Below, one piece after another: positions 6,642-12,684 of a stretch of DNA of 15,437 nucleotides; position 1 is the stretch's first letter, and each line of letters opens with the position of its first letter. The notes below the pieces were generated by a model. The model saw only the letters and a list, made by a program, of their open reading frames with translations, ran no database searches and was not told the origin of the DNA. The position numbers and the translations under genes were made by a program. Origin of the DNA: DASXTS01 sp036505275 (lineage in GTDB: Bacteria; Actinomycetota; Actinomycetes; Mycobacteriales; Pseudonocardiaceae); assembly GCA_036505275.1 (NCBI GenBank), contig DASXTS010000387.1, positions 1 to 15,437 on the forward strand, given 5' to 3'.

Positions 6642-6658
6642 CGAACGCGCGGACACGC
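6642..6658. repeat. 17-bp dispersed intergenic repeat
   Basis: CGAACGCGCGGACACGC directly after the GDT1-family stop is identical to 8386-8402 in the intergenic palindrome after the histidine phosphatase. Both copies have the same orientation and lie downstream of a gene. Confidence 0.7.
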
Positions 6659-6688
6659 GGGCGGCGGGGGGTGCGCCGCACCCCGCCG

Positions 6689-6694
6689 TACCCT
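6689..6694 (+). promoter_or_regulatory. -10 element of pheA
   Basis: TACCCT ends 7 bases before the GTG at 6702. The spacing equals that of TAGCTT at 5994 and TAGGGT at 11327-11322 and 14075-14080, and fits a leaderless transcript. Confidence 0.5.
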
Positions 6695-6701
6695 GGGCGG
6701 T

Positions 6702-7625
6702 GTGTCACTGATCGCCTATCTGGGGCCACAGGGGACGTTCACCGAGCAGGCCGCCCGCACGCTGCCCGAGTCCGAGGGCGCTCGGCTGGTGCCGATGGAC
6801 GGCGTGATCGCGGCAATCGAGGCGACCAGGGCCGGCGAGACCGACGCGGCGTGCGTGCCGGTCGAGAACTCGGTGGAAGGTCCCATCGCGGCGACGCTGG
6901 ACGCGCTGGCCGACCAGGACGCCGTGCCGCTGGTGGCCATTCGCGAGACCGTGCTGCCGGTGCGCTTCAGTGTGCTCGTCCGCCCCGGCACGCGGGTCGA
7001 CGACGTGCGCACGGTTGCCACCCACCCGCACGCGGCGGCGCAGGTCCGCGGCTGGCTCGCCACGCACCTGCCGGCCGCCAAGTTGATCACGACGTACTCC
7101 ACCGCGGCGGCGGCGGTAGCGGTGTGCGACCGCGAGGCTGACGCCGCGGTCACCGCGCCGGTGGCCACCGCGCACTATCCGCTGTACGAGCTGGCCACCG
7201 GCATCGCCGACCAGCCCGACGCGGTGACCCGGTTCCTGCTGTTGCGCCGCCCAGGACCGCTGCCGCCGCCCACCGGCTCCGACCGCACCTCGCTTGTCGC
7301 CGTCACCGCCGACCGGGCCGGCGCGCTGCACGACCTGCTCGCAGAGTTCGCGCTGCGCGGCATCAGCCTGTCGCACATCGAGTCGCGGCCGACAAAGGGC
7401 CGGCTCGGCGAGTACCAGTTCTTCCTCGACTGCGAGGGGCACCTGGCCGACGCGCGGGTCGGCGACGCGCTCGCCGCGCTGCACCGCCGGTGCATGTGGC
7501 TGCGCTTCCTCGGCTCGTACCCGCGAGCCGACGGCCGGCCGACCGTCGCCACCGCGGGCAACGCCGACGAGGACTTCCGCGCCGCGGCCGCCTGGCTGGC
7601 CGGCCTCGCGCAGGGCCGGTCGTGA
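6702..7625 (+). CDS. pheA: Prephenate dehydratase
   Basis: A 307-residue monofunctional enzyme converting prephenate to phenylpyruvate in phenylalanine synthesis. The N-terminal catalytic part starts with IAYLGPQGTFTEQAA (4-18), continues with CVPVENSVEGPI (51-62), and includes the catalytic-type TRF motif (176-178). The regulatory ACT domain spans about 196-275 and shows GAL (207-209) and ESRP (227-230), the motifs that bind phenylalanine in feedback-inhibited relatives. The chorismate mutase domain of the E. coli P-protein is absent, as usual in actinobacteria. The GTG at 6702 is fixed by the immediate SLIAYLGPQG start and by the -10 element 7 bases upstream. The histidine phosphatase gene overlaps its stop by 4 bases, so the two are translationally coupled. 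Confidence 0.95.
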   Translation: MSLIAYLGPQGTFTEQAARTLPESEGARLVPMDGVIAAIEATRAGETDAACVPVENSVEGPIAATLDALADQDAVPLVAIRETVLPVRFSVLVRPGTRVDDVRTVATHPHAAAQVRGWLATHLPAAKLITTYSTAAAAVAVCDREADAAVTAPVATAHYPLYELATGIADQPDAVTRFLLLRRPGPLPPPTGSDRTSLVAVTADRAGALHDLLAEFALRGISLSHIESRPTKGRLGEYQFFLDCEGHLADARVGDALAALHRRCMWLRFLGSYPRADGRPTVATAGNADEDFRAAAAWLAGLAQGRS

Positions 7626-8248
7626 GCTCGCTGCGGTTGTTGCTGGTCAGGCATGGTCAGACGGAATCCAACGTGAACGTCGTGCTGGACTCGCTGCCGC
7701 CAGGGCCGCCGCTCACCCAGCTCGGCCGGCAGCAGGCAGCCGAGCTGGCCGAACGGCTGGCCGCGGAGCCGGTGACCGCGGTGTACGCCTCGACGGCGCT
7801 GCGCGCGCGGGAAACGGCGGCGCCGGTCGCCGCCAGGCACGGCCTCGAGGTGCGCGTGACCGATGGACTGCACGAGGTCTTCTGCGGCGACTTCGAGGGC
7901 AGCAACACCCGAGCCGACATTGAGGCGTTCGTCGGCGTCTACCGCGCCTGGCACGCCGGTGACGTCGAGCTGCAGGTGCCCGGCGGCGAGTCGGGGCGCC
8001 AGCTGCTGGAGCGCTTCCTGCCCGTGGTGTCCGGCATCGGTATGGAACATGCCGACGGGGTCGTGGTCCTGGTCAGCCACAGCGCGGCGCTGCGGCTCGT
8101 GGGCCGCACCCTGGCGTCCAATGTGTCGGGGCCCTTCGCCGATTCGCACGTCCTGCCGAACTGCCAGTGGATCACCCTCGAGGCCGACGGGGACGGCTGG
8201 CGCTGCCTGGACTGGGCTGGCACCCATCCGCCCCAGGAGGGCGCGTAG
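7622..8248 (+). CDS. Histidine phosphatase (phosphoglycerate mutase-like) family protein
   Basis: A 208-residue cytosolic phosphatase of the RHG branch. LLVRHGQTESN (7-17) holds the phosphorylated histidine H11 and the neighbouring R10. ASTALRARETA (56-66) supplies a further phosphate-binding arginine, and VSHSAALRLV (151-160) carries the second catalytic histidine H153. The length fits the small phosphatases rather than true mutases. The substrate is unknown. Actinobacterial pheA genes are often followed by such a phosphatase, but no link to phenylalanine synthesis is proven. The GTG at 7622 overlaps the pheA TGA in GTGA, which fixes the start and implies coupling. Confidence 0.9.
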   Translation: MSSLRLLLVRHGQTESNVNVVLDSLPPGPPLTQLGRQQAAELAERLAAEPVTAVYASTALRARETAAPVAARHGLEVRVTDGLHEVFCGDFEGSNTRADIEAFVGVYRAWHAGDVELQVPGGESGRQLLERFLPVVSGIGMEHADGVVVLVSHSAALRLVGRTLASNVSGPFADSHVLPNCQWITLEADGDGWRCLDWAGTHPPQEGA

Positions 8249-8308
8249 CCCGTTGCCCCGGCTCCTCCGCTCCCCTGCCGACGGCGTGTCTGCGGCCTCG
8301 GCTCCCCC

Positions 8309-8402
8309 GCGTGTCCGCGTGTTGGTGCCTGTGAGTCGGAGGTTCGAGCCCATTGCAATGTGCCGAAACGGCAGACTCACATGTCCGAACGCGCGGACAC
8401 GC
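8309..8402. repeat. 94-bp concentric interrupted palindrome between convergent genes
   Basis: Three perfect inverted segments share one centre at 8355/8356: GCGTGTCCGCG (8309-8319) with CGCGGACACGC (8392-8402), TGTGAGTC (8330-8337) with GACTCACA (8374-8381), and CATTGCAATG (8351-8360). About 35 of the 47 arm positions are complementary. It lies between the ends of the histidine phosphatase and IclR genes, so it can act as a bidirectional terminator. The size and nested design also fit a decayed non-coding mobile element. Confidence 0.75.
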
Positions 8403-8471
8403 CGGACCGGGGCGGCGGACACGCCGGACCGGGGCAGCGGACACGCCGGACCGGGGCGGCGGACACGCCGG
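8393..8471. repeat. 22-bp tandem repeat, 3.6 copies
   Basis: The units at 8393-8414, 8415-8436 and 8437-8458 differ at one base only, followed by a 13-base partial copy (8459-8471). Each starts GCGGACACGCCGGACCGG. The array begins inside the right arm of the 94-bp palindrome and ends 5 bases before the IclR stop. No spacers are present, so it is not a CRISPR array. Confidence 0.9.
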
Positions 8472-8475
8472 GTCT

Positions 8476-9117
8476 TTACCTGAGGGCGGCGGCTACGGAG
8501 CGGGCGGCGGCGACCACGAGGGGGCCGACCTTGGCGGCGTCCAGCGGCTGCAGCGAGATCACACCGACGGAGGCGCGCAGCCCGGGGACGCCACGGATGG
8601 GGGCGGCCACCCCGTGAGCCCCCGGCTGCAGCTCCCCCGCGGTGAGCGACCACTGCACGCCGCTGTCGGGCCGCAGCAGGATGGCCTTGCCGGCTGCGCC
8701 GCGGCGCAGCGGGTGGCGCGAGCCGACCCGGTAGGCGACGTGGAAGTCGGTCCAGGACGGCTCGACCACGGCGACGGCCTGAGCCTCGTCGCCGTCGGCC
8801 ACGGTCAGGTGGGCAGTGGCGCCGACGTGCTCGGCCAGGCCGCGCAGCACGGGCGAGGCGGCCTGCCGCAGCTGCGGCAGCACCCGGCCGGCGAGCTGCA
8901 GGACACCCAGCCCGAGCCGCACCCGGGAGCCGTCGCGGCGCACCAGCCCGCGCGCCTGCAGCGGACCGAGCAGGCGGTACACCGCGGCCCGCGATACCCC
9001 GATCCGCTCGGCCAGCTCGCTGATCGTCGGTGGCTCGCCGTCCACGTCCGCGACGGCCTGCAGCAGCGCCAGCCCGCGTTCGAAGGTGAGCGAGGATTCC
9101 GCCGACCCGGTCGCCAT
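8476..9117 (-). CDS. IclR-family transcriptional regulator of the homogentisate cluster
   Basis: A 213-residue DNA-binding protein. The N-terminal winged helix-turn-helix (about 10-70) includes TISELAERIGVSRAAVYRLL (31-50) and the wing GLVRRDGSRVRLG. The C-terminal IclR effector domain (about 85-213) shows RRGAAGKAILL (138-148) and GVAAPIRG (169-176). At 213 residues it is shorter than the usual 240-270; the stretch between the AAGKA block and the APIRG block is compressed, so effector binding may be altered. As last gene of the catabolic operon it probably controls it and the divergent hmgA, with homogentisate or a related acid as inducer (inference). The ATG at 9117 has GGTGA 5 bases upstream; a GTG at 9126 overlapping the fahA stop (GTGA) is an alternative. 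Confidence 0.88.
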   Translation of the reverse strand: MATGSAESSLTFERGLALLQAVADVDGEPPTISELAERIGVSRAAVYRLLGPLQARGLVRRDGSRVRLGLGVLQLAGRVLPQLRQAASPVLRGLAEHVGATAHLTVADGDEAQAVAVVEPSWTDFHVAYRVGSRHPLRRGAAGKAILLRPDSGVQWSLTAGELQPGAHGVAAPIRGVPGLRASVGVISLQPLDAAKVGPLVVAAARSVAAALR

Positions 9118-9122
9118 GGCGC

Positions 9123-10385
9123 TCACCCGGGCAGCCTGGCCGGCAGCACCCGCCCGGCCACCTCGCCGAAACCGACCACCGAGCCGTCCGGCCCGGGCGC
9201 CACCGCGGTGATCACCACGGTGTCCCTGTCCTCGAGGAAGGTGCGCGTCGACCCGTTGTCGAGGGTCACCGGCTCGCGCCCATCCCAGGTCAGCTCCAGG
9301 AAGCAGCCGCGCTCGTCCCGCGAGGGCCCCGACACCGTGCCGGACGCGAACAGGTCCCCCGGCCGCACGGTCGCGCCATTCACCGTCATATGTGCCAGCT
9401 GCTGGGCGCAGGAGTACGCCATGGTGGCGAACGGTGGCCGCGACACCACGGTCCCGTTCCACGTGATGGTCAGCGACAGGTCCAGGCCCCACGGCTCGGC
9501 GGTGCGCAGGTACGGCAGCAGCGCGGCGTCCGAGGACGGGCCGGCGGCCGGAATCCGGGCGGCCTGCAGCGCGTCCAATGGCGTGATCCAGGCGGCCAGC
9601 GAGGTGGCGAACGACTTGGCCAGGAACGGCCCGAGCGGCTGGTACTCCCAGGACTGGATGTCCCGCGCCGACCAGTCGTTGAGCAGCGCGACACCGAACA
9701 CGTGCTCGGCGACCTCGTCGACCGGCACACAACAGCGCGCCGGCCCGCCGCAGACGAAGCTCACCTCGGCCTCGATGTCCAGCCGTCGCGACGGCCCGAA
9801 CACCGGCGCGGCCGAGGATCCGGCCGATGTTCCGGCACTGGGCGGGCGCATCTGCCCGCACGGCCGCATCACCGACGTGCCGGACACCACGACCGTCCCA
9901 GCGCGCCCGTGGTAGCCGACCGGCAGGTGTGTCCAGTTCGGCAGCAGCGGCTCGTCGTTCGGCCGGAAGATCCGCCCGACGTTCTCGGCGTGGTGGCGCG
10001 AGGAGTAGAAGTCGACGTAGTCGCGAACGGTGAACGGCAGGTACGTCCGCACCTCGGCCACCGGGTACAGCACGGCATCCGGCGGCCGGCGCGAGGAGAG
10101 CACCAGCTCGGTCACCGCCTCCCGCAGCGCCGTCCACTGTGGACGGCCGGCGGCCAGCAGCGGGTCCAGCGAGCCGCCGGAGAGCAGCTCGGGGTGCGGC
10201 AACGAGCCGACGGCCGCCAGTGCCGAGACGTCCAGCACGTGGTCGCCGACGCGGACGCCGACCGCGCGGAAGCTACCCGGCTCGCCGGGCCCCGCCGAGA
10301 ACACGCCGTACGGCAGCGTCTGCGGCCCGAACGGCCGATCCGCGGCGAAGGCGCCGTCACCGATCGCGCTGTCGATCCAGCTCAT
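9123..10385 (-). CDS. fahA: Fumarylacetoacetase
   Basis: A 420-residue enzyme that splits fumarylacetoacetate into fumarate and acetoacetate, the last step of tyrosine/homogentisate breakdown. It has an N-terminal SH3-like domain (about 15-118) and then the catalytic FAH domain. Residues matching the mouse enzyme are D125, Y127 and catalytic H132 in DYVDFYSSRHHAENVG (122-137), metal ligands E205 and E207 in DIEAEV (203-208), D237 in NDWSARDIQ (236-244), K257 and T261, T350, and E364. The length equals that of the eukaryotic type. The ATG at 10385 overlaps the stop of the preceding gene (ATGA), which shows translational coupling; the IclR gene follows 5 bases after its stop. It works downstream of HmgA. 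Confidence 0.95.
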   Translation of the reverse strand: MSWIDSAIGDGAFAADRPFGPQTLPYGVFSAGPGEPGSFRAVGVRVGDHVLDVSALAAVGSLPHPELLSGGSLDPLLAAGRPQWTALREAVTELVLSSRRPPDAVLYPVAEVRTYLPFTVRDYVDFYSSRHHAENVGRIFRPNDEPLLPNWTHLPVGYHGRAGTVVVSGTSVMRPCGQMRPPSAGTSAGSSAAPVFGPSRRLDIEAEVSFVCGGPARCCVPVDEVAEHVFGVALLNDWSARDIQSWEYQPLGPFLAKSFATSLAAWITPLDALQAARIPAAGPSSDAALLPYLRTAEPWGLDLSLTITWNGTVVSRPPFATMAYSCAQQLAHMTVNGATVRPGDLFASGTVSGPSRDERGCFLELTWDGREPVTLDNGSTRTFLEDRDTVVITAVAPGPDGSVVGFGEVAGRVLPARLPG

Positions 10386-11314
10386 AGCAGCCCCAGCGCT
10401 TCGAGGTCGGCGACCGGCTCGGACAGCGAGCAGGAGCCGTACGAGGCGAACACCTGGCGCACCGCGCGCGCCGACGCCTGCGGCAGCGAGCTTGACTCGT
10501 CCACCAGCGCCTCGCCGTCCGTACACTCCAGCGCCTCGACGACGTCCCGCCCGCCGAGCGTTCGTGCCACCGCGACCAGCAGGTTCAGGAAGCCGTGGTG
10601 GGTGAAGCCGGTGTCGGCGTCGGTGTGGCGCACGGCGTGGTGCAGCCCGGCCGTCGCCTTGAACGGCACGCCCTCCGCGCACACCGCGGCGACGAAGGCC
10701 GCGACGACGCCGACCTCGGGGAACGCCCCGGCGCGCAGACCACCGCAGCGCAGCTTCGGCCAGCAGCCGTGCCGGGCCACCCGGCGCACGCCGTCCAGCC
10801 AGGCATCCAGTTCGGCGGATCCCGAGCCCTCGGGGACACTCCGAGCCCGCGAGCCTTCGGGGACACCCCGAACCCCGGGCCGCCGCGGCTCGACCACCCT
10901 GATCACATCCTCCGGCACGAACTCCGACACCCGTTCCAGCCACGTGGCGTCCACATCGGACGGTGCCGGCGTCTCGACCATTCGCAAGTGCAGCAGGTTC
11001 CTGCGACCCTCCACAGTGGACACGGCCTTTGGTACACCACCGAGACCGTTGTTCACAACGAGCGATAGTTGCACCGGTTCTGCCGGCTTCGTCCTGACCA
11101 GCTCGACGATCAGCTCGGGCAGCCGGGACACCGGGCAGAGGAAGCAGCCGACGATCCCGGCGTGCGGCCCCGAGCGGGCGGCCAGGTGGTCCCGGACGGC
11201 GTCCGACATCGTGGCGTTACCCGGCGGGAACAGCACCGCATCATCGATCAGCCTGGACAGCAGCGGGTGCATGTCGTCCGGGCCGGTCGGATGCAGCTCA
11301 TGCGCCGTTGACAC
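10382..11314 (-). CDS. Uncharacterised conserved-type protein of the homogentisate operon
   Basis: A 310-residue soluble protein that I cannot assign to a named family. Likely conserved blocks are LIDDAVLFPPG (22-32), PKLRCGG (186-192), VPFKATAGLHHAVRH (216-230), GFTHHGFLNLL (236-246) and FASYGSCSL (289-297). Alternating hydrophobic strands and helices and the Lys/His-rich segments suggest a TIM-barrel-like enzyme (inference only). It is first in the operon and coupled by ATGA to fahA, so it probably acts in homogentisate catabolism; no maleylacetoacetate isomerase is present in the window, and this gene occupies the place one might hold. The GTG at 11314 is chosen because a strong promoter (TTGTCC-N17-TAGGGT) ends 7 bases before it; an ATG at 11272 would give 296 residues. 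A hairpin repeat is inserted in frame at residues 147-164. Confidence 0.8.
   Translation of the reverse strand: MSTAHELHPTGPDDMHPLLSRLIDDAVLFPPGNATMSDAVRDHLAARSGPHAGIVGCFLCPVSRLPELIVELVRTKPAEPVQLSLVVNNGLGGVPKAVSTVEGRRNLLHLRMVETPAPSDVDATWLERVSEFVPEDVIRVVEPRRPGVRGVPEGSRARSVPEGSGSAELDAWLDGVRRVARHGCWPKLRCGGLRAGAFPEVGVVAAFVAAVCAEGVPFKATAGLHHAVRHTDADTGFTHHGFLNLLVAVARTLGGRDVVEALECTDGEALVDESSSLPQASARAVRQVFASYGSCSLSEPVADLEALGLL
10824..10875. repeat. Duplicated hairpin repeat inserted in frame in the uncharacterised gene
   Basis: Two 25-base units (10824-10848 and 10851-10875), 27 bases apart, match at 22 of 25 positions and encode a 9-residue duplication around VPEGS. Each folds into a 7-bp stem with an ACA loop: 10829-10845 and 10856-10872 (TTCGGGG facing CCCCGAA in the second). 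The three differences preserve pairing: C-G becomes T-A, and a G-T pair becomes G-C. This resembles a REP-like palindromic unit that has entered a coding region. Confidence 0.8.
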
Positions 11315-11321
11315 GCATGGC

Positions 11322-11350
11322 ACCCTAGTGGCAGCACGACATGCGGACAA
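11322..11350 (-). promoter_or_regulatory. Promoter of the uncharacterised gene-fahA-iclR operon
   Basis: On the minus strand TTGTCC (11350-11345) and TAGGGT (11327-11322) are separated by 17 bases, with 7 bases to the GTG at 11314. This predicts a leaderless transcript. Confidence 0.75.
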
Positions 11351-11371
11351 TCGTGTCCGTTATCCGAACAC
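11344..11371. promoter_or_regulatory. Probable IclR-type operator: three half-sites at 10-11 base steps
   Basis: CGGACA (11344-11349) and TGTCCG (11354-11359) form a perfect inverted repeat. GTGTCCG (11353-11359) also faces CGAACAC (11365-11371) with one mismatch. The half-sites thus repeat about every helical turn, as reported for PobR/PcaU-type members of the IclR family. The leftmost half-site covers the -35 of the minus-strand operon, and the right end is 17 bases before the hmgA ATG, so both directions could be controlled together. Confidence 0.6.
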
Positions 11372-11388
11372 AATGTGAGGAGCGGTCG

Positions 11389-12564
11389 ATGCCGTATTAC
11401 CGCGCCGTCGGCGAGATCCCGCGCAAGCGGCACACCCAGTTTCGCAGACCCGACGGCGGGCTCTACGCCGAGGAGCTGATGGGAGTGGAGGGCTTCTCCT
11501 CCGACTCGGCGCTGCTCTACCACCGCAACCTGCCGACCGCGATCGTCGACGCCGAGACCGTGGCCGACTCCGGCCGGGAGACCGTGCCCAACCTGCCGCT
11601 CAAGCCGCGACACTTCCGCACCCAGGACCTCAAGTGGGAGGACGTGGCCGCGGTCGACGCCGTGACCGGCCGCCGCCTGCTCTTCGCCAACGCCGACGTG
11701 GCGATCTGCTTCGTCGCGGCCACCTCGCCCAGCCAGCTCTACCGCAACGCCTTCGGCGACGAGCTGATGTACGTCCAGGCCGGGTCGGGCGTCGTCGAGA
11801 CCAGCTACGGCGCGCTGCCGATCGCCGACGGGGATTACCTGGTGCTGCCGACCTCCACGACCTATCGGGTGCTGCCGGAGACCGAGCTGCGGCTGCTCGT
11901 GCTCGAAGCGACCGGCCACATCGGCCCGCCCCGCCGCTACCTGGCCGCCAAGGGCCAGCTCCTCGAGCACGCGCCGTACTGCGAGCGCGACATCCGCGGG
12001 CCGGCCGAGCCGATGCTGGACGACTCCGGCTCCACCGACGTGCCGGTGCTGGTGCGGCACCGCGCCGGGCTCACCCGGCTCAGCTACGCGCACCACCCGT
12101 TCGACGTGGTGGGTTGGGACGGCTGCCTGTACCCGTGGGCGTTCAACATCCGGGACTTCGAGCCGATCACCGGCCGGGTGCACCAGCCACCACCGGTGCA
12201 CCAGACCTTCGAGGGTCCGAACTTCGTGGTGTGCTCGTTCTGCCCGCGCAAGGTCGACTACCACCCGCTGGCCATCCCGGTGCCGTACAACCACGCCAAC
12301 GTCGACTCCGACGAGCTGATGTTCTACGTCGGCGGCAACTACGAGGCGCGCCGCGGGTCCGGCATCGGCGTCGGCTCGATGTCGCTGCACCCGTCGGGCT
12401 GCACGCACGGGCCTGCGCCAGGGGCGGTGGAGGCCTCGCTCGGCGCCGAGCGCTTCGACGAGACCGCGGTGATGGTCGACACCTTCCGGCCGCTGCAGCT
12501 GGCCGCGGCCGCCGCCGACTGCGAGGACCCGCGCTACGCCTGGAGCTGGGCGAGAGGGGGCTGA
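11389..12564 (+). CDS. hmgA: Homogentisate 1,2-dioxygenase
   Basis: A 391-residue cupin-fold, Fe(II)-dependent dioxygenase that opens the ring of homogentisate to maleylacetoacetate in tyrosine/phenylalanine degradation. The N-terminal part (about 1-260) includes NAFGDELMYVQAGSG (120-134) and GDYLVLPTSTTYRVLP (148-163) of the first cupin. The C-terminal part holds YHPLAIPVPYNHANVDSDE (291-309), with H292 as possible catalytic base and H302 and E309 as probable iron ligands, then LHPSGCTHGPAPGA (333-346), with H340 as the probable third ligand. It is shorter than the human enzyme (445) but of usual length for actinobacterial forms. The ATG at 11389 has GAGGAG 6 bases upstream. It diverges from the fahA operon across shared operator half-sites and supplies the substrate that fahA finally cleaves after isomerisation. 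Confidence 0.95.
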   Translation: MPYYRAVGEIPRKRHTQFRRPDGGLYAEELMGVEGFSSDSALLYHRNLPTAIVDAETVADSGRETVPNLPLKPRHFRTQDLKWEDVAAVDAVTGRRLLFANADVAICFVAATSPSQLYRNAFGDELMYVQAGSGVVETSYGALPIADGDYLVLPTSTTYRVLPETELRLLVLEATGHIGPPRRYLAAKGQLLEHAPYCERDIRGPAEPMLDDSGSTDVPVLVRHRAGLTRLSYAHHPFDVVGWDGCLYPWAFNIRDFEPITGRVHQPPPVHQTFEGPNFVVCSFCPRKVDYHPLAIPVPYNHANVDSDELMFYVGGNYEARRGSGIGVGSMSLHPSGCTHGPAPGAVEASLGAERFDETAVMVDTFRPLQLAAAAADCEDPRYAWSWARGG

Positions 12565-12570
12565 CTGCCC

Positions 12571-12623
12571 CGTGAGTGGCAAATGGTGCTCCAACACCAT
12601 TTGCCACTCACGACTTGTCCACA
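12571..12623 (+). other. Composite element, copy A: 18-bp stem-loop followed by a DnaA box
   Basis: CGTGAGTGGCAAATGGTG (12571-12588) pairs perfectly with CACCATTTGCCACTCACG (12595-12612) around a 6-base loop. AC and then TTGTCCACA (12615-12623), the actinobacterial DnaA-box consensus, follow. It starts 7 bases after the hmgA stop. The same design recurs at 14019-14070. The stem alone could end hmgA transcription. Confidence 0.88.
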
Positions 12624-12684
12624 GGTGGGCGGGATCACCGGGGACGACCGGCAGTGGTTGGTACGGGGTGAGCAGACTGGACGG

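Noticed and set aside
8338..8360. GGTTCGAGCCC resembles the T-loop (B box) of a tRNA
   Set aside because: No matching T-stem, acceptor, D-arm or anticodon arm can be built around it; it lies inside the 94-bp palindrome.
8393..8471. Possible CRISPR array
   Set aside because: The 22-bp units are directly abutting with no spacers, and no cas genes are present.
10129..10147. 19-bp palindrome with 9-bp arms in fahA
   Set aside because: It encodes ordinary residues of the FAH N-terminal domain and has no second copy in the window, so it is likely chance in high-GC DNA.
11308..11313. Perfect TTGACA -35 hexamer upstream of hmgA
   Set aside because: No -10-like hexamer at 16-18 bases downstream; it overlaps the start of the divergent gene and is probably chance.
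12583..12684. Longer N-terminus of the MFS protein starting inside stem-loop copy A
   Set aside because: The codons fall within the structured element and DnaA box, and the added residues resemble no MFS leader.
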